A stretch of DNA of 64,000 bases, from the NCBI GenBank assembly GCA_039619475.1, contig CM077116.1:2232001-2296000 (forward strand). The letters run 5' to 3'. Within the stretch, counting starts at the first letter, position 1, and each line of letters opens with the position of its first letter. This DNA is from Icerya purchasi (lineage: Eukaryota; Arthropoda; Insecta; Hemiptera; Monophlebidae). A model generated the notes under the pieces. That model had not been told where the DNA came from. It saw only the letters and a program-made list of their open reading frames with translations, and searched no databases. The position numbers and the translations under genes are program-made. Shown here one piece after another: positions 1 to 12,690 of the stretch.

Positions 1-3000
1 TAGAAAATTAATTCCGTCAAAGAAAACAATGTCCGACGTTTGCCTGTCATAGGGAAACAACAGATAATTAACATCATTTACGAAATCGGTATGAACATGA
101 ATATTTTTACGTGTCGAGGAATCGGAAAAGTTCAGGTATATGCGAGAATTTGAACCGGGATACCTATGAAATCGGGAAGATATCAGAATGCGAAAAGGAT
201 TGGATGCTGCACGTGGTCTGCGTTGTATTCGATCCAATTAATATCAAATTTTATCTTTCACTGTAAATCGGAGGACGGAATAAACGGACATCTTACTCCA
301 GCCGAATCTGCTTCCTTAGCAGCGTGGTCTAAAAGTCATTCTAATTCTAGAGTGCCCGGGGATATGACAAAAGCTAATCTTTCCATCTCGTATGTTCCAT
401 TTTATAAACCAACGAGTAAGTATCAATAACATTTAAAATAAAATCGCAGGTCTTTTCAGTGATTAATAACTTCGTAGAGAACACCGATGCTTCAAAGAAA
501 AACATGAACCGCAGGACCGTTATACCAAAGCAACAAAAAAGGAAAAAATCCACAGGACACACTGACCCTGAGGAATTTTATCTGTGAATATTTCAGTATG
601 TCCGGAATAATATACGTATTTTTAACAATGTTGTCGGGGAGTAATTTTCGACAAACTGACGAAAAGTGCAAGAACTGGATCGAACGAGTTCAGTGTTATT
701 GATGTTTTGAGATTAAGAAGTTTTCCCTATACGATTTTTTAGAATAAGACGAAAGAAAGGCGGCAATTTAAGCAAAGCTATATCTAAGATATAGGGGAAT
801 TTTTTTAGCCAGCAGCGGTATTTTAGAATGGACGAATCTTCAATTGAAGTTAATTACATAAAGGCGACTAAATAGAGTGGTGGAAAAGGAAAGTTGCAAT
901 ATTTACTTAAAAATTATATTTCTTTTTATAAACAGTAGAGGGACTCTTGTTTCCACCTGGAGGTGACTGAAGACGAATTAATATCCTCAGTAATTAAGCC
1001 TATTAGCAATGTTCGGTCCAATTTGTGGAGGCCGGTTTTAGGGTGTGAAATAATAAAATATCGGACCACAGTTAAGTCTGAACGAAATTAGCGACTTGCA
1101 GAATAGTTATAAGATTGAAGGATCCGAAACGCAGGTGGTTTTGCTGATGGCTTTGAAGAGATTAAGGCTATTTTATAAACTCGATTTTGCAGTTTCTGTG
1201 TACGATGCGACCGTGCGAGTGTGGCATCCAAATGCAGATCCACATACTTAATATGAGAACTTAAAGGAAGAGGATGTAGAATCTAAAAACACAGAACTTG
1301 ACAGAAGAGACGTTAAAAAAGGGTATAGTATTTGGCGCCCGCAATTAACGATGTTTTTCTCGATAGTATAAATAATGAAGTCATTGGCGAAAAATAGAAT
1401 TTGGGTGTTGCGAGAAAACTAAACATCTAAAAGCGGCATAACATAGAAATTTAATAAGATGGGACTTATGTGAACCCTGAACCTGCGTACACGTGTTTAA
1501 TTACGAATTTCTTTGAGGGCAGCATTTTTAGAAGTTCGTGACAGAATAAATTGCATAAAAATCTAGCAACACGTACAGGAATCCCAGAAAGTTTCAGTTG
1601 TTTAAGCAACGAGTTAGGTGGCCGATAAATTATATTACTAAATACCATTCCTGCTGTACCGAAATCACGACGCAAGTATCAGCGTAGAAGGATGAGATTG
1701 GTTTTTCCAGTTTTTAGTCTATTATTGTATTCTAAAAGTTAAGTCAAAGATCGGGAAAATATTTATTTTCGCTGTCGGGCCATAAATATTTCCCCCGGGG
1801 AAAAACAGCCGAAATCTCTAAGGTTTTTTGTATTTTGTATCGGTAAGCAACATCAGCGTTGTGGTTTAAAAGTTTCGAATATATGTTTTCATTCACCTCA
1901 CCGATTAAACTCTTTGCAAATTAAAGCGAACATTTCGAGAGGAGTCCTTTTATAGCGGAATTTAAAATGCTATATGTTTTTTTTTTTACAATCTGGCCGG
2001 TTTAAACACTCCAAATTTTAGTCTACAGGAGAATATTTAATGTGAAAATGTGGCAAATAATGAGAATAATTCTCAATTTCTTAGGGAAGAAAGATTACAC
2101 AAGTTTTTTACAACGCTCTTATAATTATAGCGGGTTTTATTCGAAGAAAAAACACAAAAAAAAAATAAAGTAAAAACGATTTTTACAAAAATAACCCGTG
2201 GAAATCCAGCTAACTCGAGTTGTCGAGCGATTTTGTCTCGCGCATCAAAGCTATTTTCGTGCTTGAACCGTTTGTTCACGACCACCAAACCGTTTCAAAC
2301 GCGAGTCAGCTTTCATATGCTTTTTTGAAAAACTCGTTCATACCGCGCCAAAACTTATATACGACGAGCAATGCTATTAAATTTCTTTGGTATCCTCTGG
2401 TTTCAAAGCTCCGACTTTTGATGTAATAACGATTTATTTATTTGCGCGTTTTTAGTACTATGGTTTTTATTTTGTTTTTGCTCGTTCTCTTTGCATTCTT
2501 TCGATAATAAACAAACACAAAATTTACCGGCTAGTCTATTCTAATTTTTAATGTTTCTTTTTGTGATGACGTTTCAACTTCAGCATTTTCTCGAGGGAAA
2601 TTTAGAACAGTTCTTAAATTTAAAATTGGTAATAATTTAATAATCGTATAATAAACGACGTATGGACAGACGACGGAAGAAAGAATACGGATTAAGGATA
2701 AATAAGGGACTGCGACAAATAAAGTAATAAATCGAGATAACAGAAGTATATACATAAATACAATAACGGAGCCGGCGCTGGAATTATCTTCAGTCTTTAC
2801 ACATAATATGCGGAAAGTGTATTTAGAAGCGTAATTACCTTTATAGTACAGTCGTGCATAGTATCGATGTTTGCAGGCAGCCGATGTTGCAAAATCCTGA
2901 ACCGATTTTACTGGTAGTAATGATATATACCTAATAGTATATCGCGGTTGTTTTTATTATTCCGTTGTCTCCATATAAACGAACTAAACTATTTGCGTAA

Positions 3001-3212
3001 ATAAAATTTATAAATAAATCGACATATTTTTTTGTCGCGTAGTATTTTCAATTTAGTTACTTATAAAATAATAATGTTTTATTATTATACCGGTCGCCAT
3101 TAGTCGCACCATTTCTGCACGATTACCAAAGTGCCATCGCTAGAGATAAAAAAAAAAAAAAAATTGTTGTTTGTACGGCTGATACAATAATACGAATAAT
3201 AATCAAATAAAT
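1..3212. other. AT-rich stretch, no gene recognised
   Basis: No open reading frame here resembles a known protein; the longest are under 90 codons and lack conserved motifs. Only homopolymer tracts are seen (T run near 1979-1987, A run near 3148-3163). A GTAAGT donor-like site at 411 follows an open stretch (from 166) but no convincing acceptor was found, so I do not call an exon. Confidence 0.5.
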
Positions 3213-3255
3213 ACATCTGGAATACTGTATTTGTTATTATTACTCATTGTTAACA

Positions 3256-3499
3256 TTTTTTTTTTAATTATGATAAAAATAAACTTTAACACTTTTACAC
3301 TTTTGTAACAATTATATAATTTTTTAAAACCCCGACGCGTTTCGAAGCAAACACTTCATGTTCACGGGAGCAACTATAATCTTGCTCCCGTGAACATGAA
3401 GTGTTTGCTTCGAAACGCGTCGGGGTTTTAAAAAATTATATAATTGTTACAAAAGTGTAAAAGTGTTAAAGTTTATTTTTATCATAATTAAAAAAAAAA
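3256..3499. repeat. Perfect palindrome, 118-bp arms, 8-nt loop
   Basis: Positions 3256-3373 are the exact reverse complement of 3382-3499, separated by the 8 bases ctataatc. The left arm opens with ten T and the right arm closes with ten A. A 12-bp direct repeat (acatctggaata) lies at 3213-3224 and again at 3499-3510, directly after the A run. This looks like a target-site duplication around a unit of about 275 bp that ends in poly(A), as expected for LINE-mobilised DNA. The arm contains cgaaacgcg next to gaagtg..cttc, a layout shared with the hairpins at 46.3 and 48.0 kb. It could be a foldback element, or an assembly or cloning artefact; identity over 118 bp means it is recent or gene-converted. 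Confidence 0.9.
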
Positions 3500-3510
3500 C
3501 ATCTGGAATA

Positions 3511-6246
3511 ATTGTCTATTAGAATTTTACGGATAATTATATATTTCTTTTTTCCCACTGCTTTTTTCACTGCGCGTTACCTTTAAAATTTACAAGCGAC
3601 AAACTGTTTCGTGATATCTGCCCACGAATCAAATGTTTATTTATTTTCTTTGTTGATTCTTGCCATTTAAGAATTATCGCGCGATCTTACTGACTCTGTT
3701 GACCGAAAGTGCCTCTGTTAAGGGCATTTATTAAAAATTTCTTCCGAATTTCAGTCATTCCGATGTTTATTTCAGTTCAAATCGAATTCTGTAATTTAAC
3801 CCCCGTTCCGATTCTGCTTTCTCATTATCACCTCTATTATAATAGCAGAAGCGCCGATTATTTTATAGCGTCACAGATTTTTTAATCGGCTCCGAGCGTA
3901 TTTTAATTTTACGCAGAAATCGGTACACACTCGGATAGTGTCGGAAAAGGCGTTCCATCAATTCACTGGTCCGACGAAAAGTGACAGTAGAATGCGAACA
4001 ATAAAATCCGATTGATAAAGTCGTGGGAACGGGTTGACGTGGTTAACTCGGGCGGACGCAGTGCAGTTCCCACGCGCGAATTGTGCATTTTGCCCGAAAT
4101 AACGACACAAAAGGGTTCTCGGTGTGCGCATCTGTCCCCGTCATCGTTGGTCGACGACCAGAGCGCTGAAGAATATTTAATCGAAATTTCGGCAATTTCG
4201 ACAGATTTTCCGCGAATAATAATGACAAAATGATAAATCCGAAGACCTGCACGATGCATCTGCCGGCTACAGTTGCAACACTGTTGCAACACGATCACGC
4301 GTGAAGTGCAGTCAGCTGCCTCCTCCGTAATAATGACAATGCATCTCGCTCACAATGTCCCCTCGGCTACAGAGCATCATCACCTGACACATCCGTTCCG
4401 ATCGCCGCTGATCGACTGTTCCCTGTACGGCAAAGTTCGGTTATTGTCCTTCGTCTGTGCGTATTGTTTACCGAGCCCGAAATAAATAATGTAATTCAAA
4501 CGCACCCCAGAAAAGCCCTTTAGGCAGCGCGATTTTTTTAATTAGCCGGATGCGTCGGTCGCCAGGAAAACAACGAAACGATGGCCCACTCAAAAGTAAC
4601 ACCGCAGAGGCAAATATTGGTTCCAAATTGATCGATGAACAAGTGGTCGCTAAGTTTCAGTCGACAACGAAAGCGACTAAATTACATGATTTTTAGATTG
4701 CAATCTATCTTACTCGGCCAGGGTGTTTGTGTTGAAGTTTCGCGATTTATTTTTAATTTTTTTTGTAGAGTACGACGAATTCGAAAGTATAAAAATTTAT
4801 TCTTACCAATTTCAAGTATCTTCGAAGGTACCCTGAGGAAAGAAAAAGGAAAGAATGCGTCACGATTAAAATTATGCCGTTCCGTGTACGATTATAATAG
4901 AAAAAAATAATTTGTATGCATTGTTCGTGCTGTGATTGGTTTAAACATTTTCTCCGCTCGTTTTGGTCTGGTTTAATAAACAGAAAAATTTCGAATGTAA
5001 TAGTCGAAAATAAACTAACTACTTAATTAAATAGTAGAAAATGTGTAGTAATACTGTGTATCAAGTGATTTTTTTCCCGGTGTTAGTTTCGGGAAATTTT
5101 TTGCATTTCGAATATAATTATAATAATTTTCGCGCCATTGTATAAAAAAGTTTTACCGAGCTTACAAATATAGGAAGTGTTTTATGATTAATGGGACGCA
5201 AATGGGAGAAAGATCGTCGAAAGTGTGTTAAGGTCTATCGTGTTGATAGTTTATTAACCGTAAGAGAAAGGTAAAAAATTTAATTGAATTTGCCGAAATA
5301 CGCGAATGCGCTGAAATATCTCACGAAAATAAGCAATCGGCAAGTCAAGTATTCTCTCGATAAAGTTGGATTGATTGCGACAGAGGACGACGATCATCGA
5401 GGGCGGTAATCAAGATTAAACGTGTCAATGAATAGAATGTGAAAAAACGATACTAAAGTTTAACGAACAAGCGGACGTGGCAGGAGATTGCATGCAAGGA
5501 GAAAAGTCGGCGCGCATAAAATAAAAAGACTATAAAGTCCATATATCCTAGATATGAAGTTTTCATAATGTACTTAAGGTTCTAAGGGATCTAAAGAAAG
5601 AATATTGGTGGGCCAGCTGCTTTTTCTCGGCCGCCTTAACTTGTCCAGATAACTCTGGTACAACCAATATTCAATTTCACGTTAGCTATATACTTGGGAG
5701 CGACACGGATGTCCGAAACGAAGCAACTCCCGAAAAACCACGATAGCTCTGATTTTTGGTAATCAAGCCCCCTAACTGCTACTATATGTGTTAGTCTACA
5801 TTTTCACAATAATATATCTCTTGTAAATTATTTTAGAGTATTGTACATCAAATTTTAAACGGGGAGACGGGATCCTAAGAACGAGAAGAGGAGAAACTTT
5901 TAACATAAAATTAAGAAATAATTCTACAAACGGACTACGTAAAAATTAGAATATACGCGTTTCCGTTCGCTCGTTAATATTAACCATCGACCGCTTAATA
6001 AGTTCCAAATACACATTTTTTCAAACGTTATTGTGTATCACATCAGAGATATTCTGAAGCACTTGGATTATATCATTACAAATCGACATGATCAATTTTC
6101 TGCAATTAATTTCTCTCGGTTGAATGTAATTCATTTTTATATCTACCTTCTTCACTTTTCTCTACAGAAGTATTTGTGTACTGGCAATAGTAATGGAATA
6201 TCTGTAGAGACGTTTTATTGTTCCACCAACTAGAATCACCTACTAT
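3511..6246. other. AT-rich stretch, no gene recognised
   Basis: No supportable coding region. A somewhat more GC-rich patch near 3960-4500 has overlapping open frames on both strands (up to 111 codons) without recognisable motifs; I read these as chance. Confidence 0.45.
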
Positions 6247-6250
6247 TGAC

Positions 6251-6300
6251 TTTTCTTTTCTTTTTTTTTTGGGTTTTTCCCTGGGCTTGCCAATAATAGA
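6251..6300 (-). repeat. Poly-T-marked 3' end of a minus-strand retroelement (possible)
   Basis: A T-rich run (6251-6270) is followed by gggtttttccctgggcttg. Read on the minus strand this is a short terminus ending CCC followed by poly(A), like the CCC-poly(A) ends at 58.77 kb (plus) and 60.02 kb (minus). No coding sequence was recognised upstream of it on the minus strand, so assignment rests only on the terminal layout. Confidence 0.35.
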
Positions 6301-7193
6301 CGATTATCCATCAACACGTGTACATAGCAGCAATTAGGAGTAACAAGGAATGGAATCTGACAAAGAACACTATACCAAGGATGTGGAGAAACAATGACAA
6401 TCAACGTCGATAAATGATATGCATCCTGAAAAGAAAAAGAATGACATTGCCGAAGGTAAAAAAGAAGTTAGCTGTCCCATACCATGGTCACATCTGCAAT
6501 TACAGAGCCCACAGTACAAACGGACAAAGGAATCAGCCTACAAATAATTAAAGAAGAAGAAACACGGGATGTTTAAAAAGCAGATAGAGCCATCAAGTAC
6601 CACAGCTATATAAAACACAGCGCTTAGCGTGCCGTAAACAGTTATCCGAAAGTTCAATGACTTTCTCCACCACTATATTGACTTTTTAATTTTAAACCAC
6701 GTTTTTGCTGTTTACTTATCCTTCTTTTTTCTTTTTTTTTTTTTGAAATACCGTGCACCCACAGACGCATAATATAAGTATTTAAATCTTCTCGTGAAAG
6801 TTTTGCATACCGTACTATAATACTGTTCAATTATCTACATAGGCATGCATTTTTTATATATTTTTGGAGAGAATATTAATCCAAAATAAAGGACTACTAC
6901 AATTTCTATTCCGTTTAAATGTTTATCAATTTTAATTATACTTATATTATTACGTAATTTTCGGCAATATATAATTAAATATATATTGTAAAAACAACGA
7001 GTATTTTACTTTTTTTTTTTCTTTTGTGGATCTTGACTTCGATCGAACTCAAACATGGAAATTTCGAAAAAAGAATCTAAAAAAAAAAGCGGTAAATTAA
7101 AATAAAGGGAAACATTTTATTTCGATAGTGAATTTAAGCCTATTTTGAACAGGCGCCGATGGGTATTCTATCAAAAATACTAAAACCGTATCG
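6301..7193. other. AT-rich stretch, no gene recognised
   Basis: Contains poly-T tracts near 6729-6744 and 7011-7021 and no recognisable coding sequence on either strand. Confidence 0.4.
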
Positions 7194-7840
7194 TTTTTTT
7201 TTGTTTTTTTTTTTTTTTAAATAATTTGCGGGTCCCACAAGGCAATTGCCCGTCTGTGGGTTCCCAACATAATTATATCGTTTATTCATTATATACATCT
7301 TACGTCTAATACATCATATTCTTCTTATATATAATTACTTAATTCAACTTAACTTCTATTTTTACTATTCTATGTCTAATTTTAATTCACAACATTTATA
7401 CCTATCACACATCGTACCACAATATTTTCACATAAGCCATAAGTAATGCAGCTAGAACTGAGCACCAAACATTGTTTTTTTTTTTTTTTTTCATTACATC
7501 ATTTATAATTATTTACTCTTTCAATCAATTACCCGCCTTATCGCTGTTCCTTTCCTATGACTATCCATTTCTCATTCTTTGCACCACGCAATCAACCATA
7601 TTTTTATTTTGTCTTCCCATATATTTAAATTACATTCGTCCCTTAATTCCTTTGGTAAGTTACCTACTAAATGACTCATAACTTCCTCTTCAACATTATC
7701 AATTTTATTATTAATCCCTTTAGGTCTTATGAAACATAAATTGTCATAGTTCCTAGTCCCATACACACCTTTTCCCTTGTCGGTAATCTTATTTTTTCTG
7801 TTTTATACACTTAAAAGTTTACCGTTAGAGTTGAATCTCC
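7194..7840 (-). pseudogene. 3' end of a minus-strand non-LTR retroelement (possible)
   Basis: A poly-T tract (7194-7218) precedes an about 50-bp block that, on the minus strand, reads as a GC-rich terminus (GGGCAATTGCC core) ending in poly(A). A related block lies at 62845-62890, also beside poly-T, so this is a dispersed 3' end. On the minus strand an open frame to 7572 carries NLPKELRDE and a preceding TRN motif, resembling the final segment of non-LTR reverse transcriptase proteins, but the match is weak. A second T run near 7474-7491 lies inside. I am confident of a repeated terminus, less so of the protein. Confidence 0.4.
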
Positions 7841-8996
7841 ATATTAAACGTCGCGCTGTTTTTTTGTTTTTTTTTTAGGTAAATTTTTATCACTCTTCTT
7901 ATGTCGTTAAATCACGTTCCACTTTCATGTACTATATTTTCTACTAAACCTCTACAAAAAAGCAACTTGGAGAATTTGGGCAATTAGCTGTAGCTACCGT
8001 CGCCTAGTTGGTTTAATTTTTCTCCACAACATCATCGCGAACATAATAAAGAACAGCTGCTGAAATATCGCACCGTAAGTTCGACAACCGGTTGAGTTAG
8101 CAAGAAATCGGTTAAAACTTACTAGTTACAACTGCTGCACAATTAACAGAAAAGAAAAATAGTAGGAAAAGTGAAAAGTGAGTTCTGTGACAGTTCATTT
8201 TTCCACCTATTACACTAGTGGGCGGAACATTAAGGTCTTTTCACGAATGTTTGTATTTTATCCACTTCAGTGACGAAAAACCAGATCTCCTAGAGAAGCG
8301 CTGTGCAACCGATCTATTCCCTATTACTCCTCAATTGTCTGTTATCATTTACCGTACACTGTTCATAGTTTATAATAGGTGAGATGACTTTTTGAATGTT
8401 TATATCGTTGTCGTTGGAAAAGGAAAGCAACGAAAAATGGGTAAAGTAGTCCTAGACTTTTACGAAATCAAAACGAGTGTTCCGTATATTTTTGATGTAA
8501 GGTATGATGTTGTGGAAAGATTCTGATAGAGAATAGTCCGCCGTATACGTACGGTTACGTTTGCGGACTTGACTGCCACATGGAACATGGCGGCAACGGT
8601 ACGGATTAGACTATACCGAATTTTTGACGAAAAATGTGAGTCCACGGCCTTGCCTACAGGCAGGTCTAGACACAGATAACCTGACAGTTAACTGTACCGA
8701 GACTGAAACTGTTGCTATTTGTTAATGATCAAAAGCAAATCCGCCGGAAAAGCGGCTAAGTTAGAACTATACCTTGCGTGTTCGCGGCGAAAAGTTCATG
8801 TCTCGGTCCGGATCCAAGTCACTCCCAGGTTTACCTAGCTCGAAATAATTGGGTACCGAAAAAATCTGAGGAAGTAAAGGTGGCCGAGAGAAAGGAACTA
8901 GCTACATTATGGAAAGCTTAATTTCACAATCCCTGACGCTCTATTAAGGGTATGGAACTTACTTACTTTTAATCGAATGTATCGATCGAAAAATCA
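7841..8996. other. No gene recognised
   Basis: Short open frames only. The segment adjoining 8997 may be the 3' UTR of the minus-strand I-like element, but no poly-T tail was found there. Confidence 0.4.
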
Positions 8997-10060
8997 TCAG
9001 CGAGTAAAGAAATTTGATTTTAATACGGTTACAAATTGAAAAAAGGAATGAGACGATCGTAGGAAAGAACGAAAGAATGTGAAGGAAGCGTTATAGGTAT
9101 TAGGAAAAGAAAGGCTTAAGAGCTGAAAGTAAAAACACGATCGCTCGGCGGAAAAAGCGGAACATTCGAAAAAAAGTATAATTGGCATCGCAAATTAAAC
9201 TGTAATCATCCGGGTGGAAAGGACAGAACGGAGAAGAAATAAGAGAAAAATGAAAAAAAGAGATAAGAAGTAAGTTATGGTTAATGCGAAGACCGCAGAT
9301 GACAGAAATTGAAGTACAACGGCGATGTAAAAAGTTATGAGTGTCGAGTCGGCGGGCAGGGTTGAATAGACAGATAAAAAACTGAGGGTTTGAGAAAAGG
9401 AAAGGGTAATCGCCATAGTTTAGAGTAGCAAATTTATATTAAGCGAGGAATGTAGTAAAGAATTGACCATTATGTGTAATAGATTGGGCAAGAGCTTCAG
9501 CCTGCTCATTTCCCTAGATTCCCGCATGGCGCTAAGAACCCACGAGAAATCAGTATGCACAGTACGAAAGGAAGACAATTAGGAGATTAATGTTCGAGTA
9601 AAGAGAATAATGTGATCTACCGACGGTGGAAGGAGTGGAGAAGTAATGACTACGGGGACATTTTTAACTTAAGAAACAGTCTATTAATGCAACTGGAAGG
9701 AGAATTATGAATGACAGCACGGAGAATAACTAGGGATTCAGTAGAAAAAGTGGAGCAAAAGGAAGGTAACTTAACGGATTCAGAACGATCAAGAGAAGGC
9801 ACAGTAAAAGCAACACTGACTTCCTCCGGACTCACAGAACCATCGGTGTATATACGAGGGTGAAGGGCGAAAACGAAATTGATGGTAAAGTTAAATTCAC
9901 CAATGACAATCGAAAGAAGATTTATAGGAAAGTGGAACAAAAGGTATAGGAGGGCGAGGAAAGTTTGTATAATTAAGGATAAAATATGGGGAGACTTACT
10001 GAAGGAAATGGTGTAAGGAAAAACCAGATGAAGGTGAAAGGCTATACGAGCGACAATAGG
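8997..10060 (-). pseudogene. Decayed I-like retroelement: RNase H and C-terminal tail
   Basis: The minus strand carries an RNase H start at about 9840-9870 (IYTDGS, first catalytic Asp, followed by TESLVIL holding the Glu). After several frame changes comes a tail at about 9000-9190 with FFECSAFSAERS, ending at a stop at 8997. The tail matches the copy at 60.1-60.3 kb (FFECSALDSERS), so both belong to one family. The coding strand is strongly pyrimidine-rich across the block. RNase H would degrade the RNA template strand during reverse transcription. Frameshifts and stops make this copy non-functional. Confidence 0.7.
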
Positions 10061-10559
10061 GATTTTTTAAGTACAAAATCGCTAGTTTTGGAGAATAAAA
10101 ATGTAAGAATGAATGAGTTTGGAAGAGCAGAAGGGGAGATGTGTTTAATTAGGAATCCATAAGTAAGACCTGCGGAGGAACAATCTGAATTAGTTTTGAA
10201 ATGCAGGACGCGGAGTAGACTTTAGAGCTTCAAGAAACAGGCTGAGGCATAGATTTTTGATGCAATCATTTCAAGAGGACAGACTTCGGTGCATTAGCAT
10301 ACAAGAAATAACAGTAATCTAGTTTTGGTAAGATAATAGATTTATCATAATGAAGAATCACCCTCTGCCAAGTTTGCTGGAGGAGAGAACTCTGAGGAGT
10401 TATAATCTTTTTTAGAGGAGCAAAGCTCGTTTAGATTATACATGGACACTTGTAGGGAGAAATTGGAAGATTAACGTTGGAGAGAGCTGTTTCTAAGCTG
10501 CTAGGGGAAGCGTTAAGAATAAAGGAAGTAATGGTAAATGTTTTTATCAATGAAGGATT

Positions 10560-10760
10560 TGTAACAGTCGGATAGAAAAGAGCTAACTACATCAGAGGAG
10601 GGCCAAGCACAATACGAAAGTCAAACATATTAATGGGAAAGAGACGGTTCTGTATTAACCACCAAACGAGACGCTTATTTTACATGCTCTCAAAAAGTTT
10701 CCTTAAGCAAGAAGTAAGATCAAGCTTCGTGAGAGATCAGAGAAATTTTTAAGTGTAAGG
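10560..10760 (-). pseudogene. Decayed I-like retroelement: RT fragment
   Basis: Minus-strand translation gives KRLVWWLIQN and INMFDFR, followed by FLSDCYKSFI. This aligns with the RT of the copy at 63.4 kb (KRLVWWLEFN, SNMFGFRTG, FLSDVYKSLI) and the one at 52.6 kb. It lies upstream, in element orientation, of the RNase H at 8997-10060, so the two are pieces of one element of about 1.9 kb or more; 10060-10560 between them is unrecognisable or too mutated for me to read. Confidence 0.7.
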
Positions 10761-11456
10761 AAAGAAATGCAAAGGGTCAGATGACTTGCTTAAAGGGCCG
10801 TTGAGATGAAATGGAGATAACAAGAAATGAGAAGTATCGTGAGTTTGACAGTGATAATTTAACAGTTTTATATTAGATTTGTGGTTTCCGCGTTGTACAA
10901 AAAGGTTAGTATTACGCTCACTAGACAACAAAGACCGGTTTTGACCTTACGATTCACATATATGCTCAATAAGTAAAATAATGTAGCTCAAAAACTTACA
11001 AACGGAATAAAAATTCGGTCGAGTAAAATAGAACTCCGAGAAAATGATCCCTTTCGATTTTACAAAACATTAAGTATAGATTCAATTGAATTTGATTATT
11101 TACTTTTACTGAGAAGGAAGTTAACAAAGAATAATACAGTTATGAAAGAAGTCGCAAGGGGAACGTTTGATAGCCAAGTAGGAAAATTTTACAAACATTT
11201 GCAATACTTCGGGGTTCCCTGATCTAAAGTGAAGCTCAAAATGACGGATTTGTGCTACATGCATTGACCATGTTTAAAACTCTTAATATTTTCCATTTTT
11301 TTCCAATTGTTTTTTTTTTTTTTTTTTTTATTACAAAATTCTTATGATGTATTGAGGCATTTTAAGACTCAATTATAAAATTTTTGTTTACATATTCTTT
11401 AGAACTAACAGGAAGGTCCGGTTCGATTAATGGCCACAAATGTGTTTATAGCACAA
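10761..11456. other. No gene recognised
   Basis: Probably includes more 5' sequence of the minus-strand I-like element up to about 10930 (open pyrimidine-rich minus frame), then AT-rich DNA with a T run at 11311-11328. Confidence 0.35.
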
Positions 11457-11867
11457 TCAAAGGCGCACTCAGGATTTTTTTTTGGTCGGGGCTAAAATTT
11501 AGAAGATGAGTTAGGGGGTGGTAACTCGACACCTCGACTACGTACCTATCTATTTCTGTGGTTTGTAAATTAAAATAAAAAAAATACAAAATTAACGATT
11601 ATTTTTAACAAAGTTACAAAACTGACGAATTTTATTTTTTTAAAAATAATAATAATAGATAACATTATGTTTGTAATAAGTACAAATTAGATAAGAATAC
11701 GAATATTATTTTTAAAAAATTAGCTATACGTAACATTATACTTGTAATATAAGTAAAAAGTAAATATGTATGTTTTTTAAAAAAAATTAAGTAAAACGAA
11801 ATTAAGATTTCGAAGATTTTTTGGGGGAAGCAATGGCCCCGTGGCACCCCCCTTGAGTGCGCCAATG
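11457..11867. mobile_element. Short TIR element (MITE-like), about 0.41 kb
   Basis: GGCGCACTCA at 11462-11471 is matched by its reverse complement TGAGTGCGCC at 11854-11863, with weaker similarity extending outwards by about 5 bp. A 7-bp direct repeat, agcacaa, flanks the unit (11450-11456 and 11868-11874) and would be the target duplication. There is no transposase inside; the interior is AT-rich with a GC-rich right end. A 7-8 bp duplication would suit a hAT or P-like superfamily, but the ends do not let me assign it. Confidence 0.55.
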
Positions 11868-11874
11868 AGCACAA

Positions 11875-12690
11875 CCGCGAACTCGTTACAAGAAATTACT
11901 AACTAATTTTTCAAACTAAAAAAAATAAAAATTAAATTAATAACAATGATGGTATTAAAATTGCAAAACAAACAGAAAAAAAAAACAGCAATAGAAAAAC
12001 CGTTTCAAAGTTTAAGAATATATTTTATTAACGCATCTAATCTCCAATGAGATTAGCGTACGAAATAAAACCTTTAGCAGAGCCGTTCAGTGAACCTACG
12101 CGTAAGACATCGGGCTTTATAACCTGCACAAAAGATAAACCCGCGAGTTTATTACAGATTAAATCTGACATTTCTTGCATTTTTTGAAACCTGCGCGTAA
12201 GTTCATGTGCTCAAAAGCGCACGTGCGTGCTAATATTGGAAAAGCCAGAGTTCCTTTCTGCCTTCACGATGGTCCGCCTCTATTTTCACCGCGATTTCTT
12301 CGCTATAATCGAAATGTGTCTGGAAACCGATTGTACCACTACGAGACAACGACTAGAACACGAACGAAACAAAAACGGGTGAACTTAATTTTCACGTAAA
12401 ACCAGTTTAATTCCCGGTTTTGTAAAAGTATTCAGCTGATGCTTCGATAGGAATCTATTGTTTCCGAGTCTTGTAGACGAAAAAGTCGAATTCCTTGTCG
12501 ATGACATTTTTCCCTTCAGTGAAACAAAAAACCGGAATACAATTTAAGAAAGCTTGAAAAGCGAAAAAAAATGAAGTGGCCAATATGACGGAAGAAAGAA
12601 TCTAATAGTAGTTATCTCATCAGAGAGGATAATGCAGATGATAAAACGTTTCAAATAGTTTCGCGAGGTTTAGCAAAGCATACTAAAGCA
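11875..12690. other. AT-rich stretch, no gene recognised
   Basis: No motif-bearing open frame. GC content rises gradually toward the CpG-rich island that follows. Confidence 0.4.

Noticed and set aside
120..165. B-box-like GGTTCAAATTC on the minus strand
   Set aside because: No A box or closing stems at tRNA spacing.
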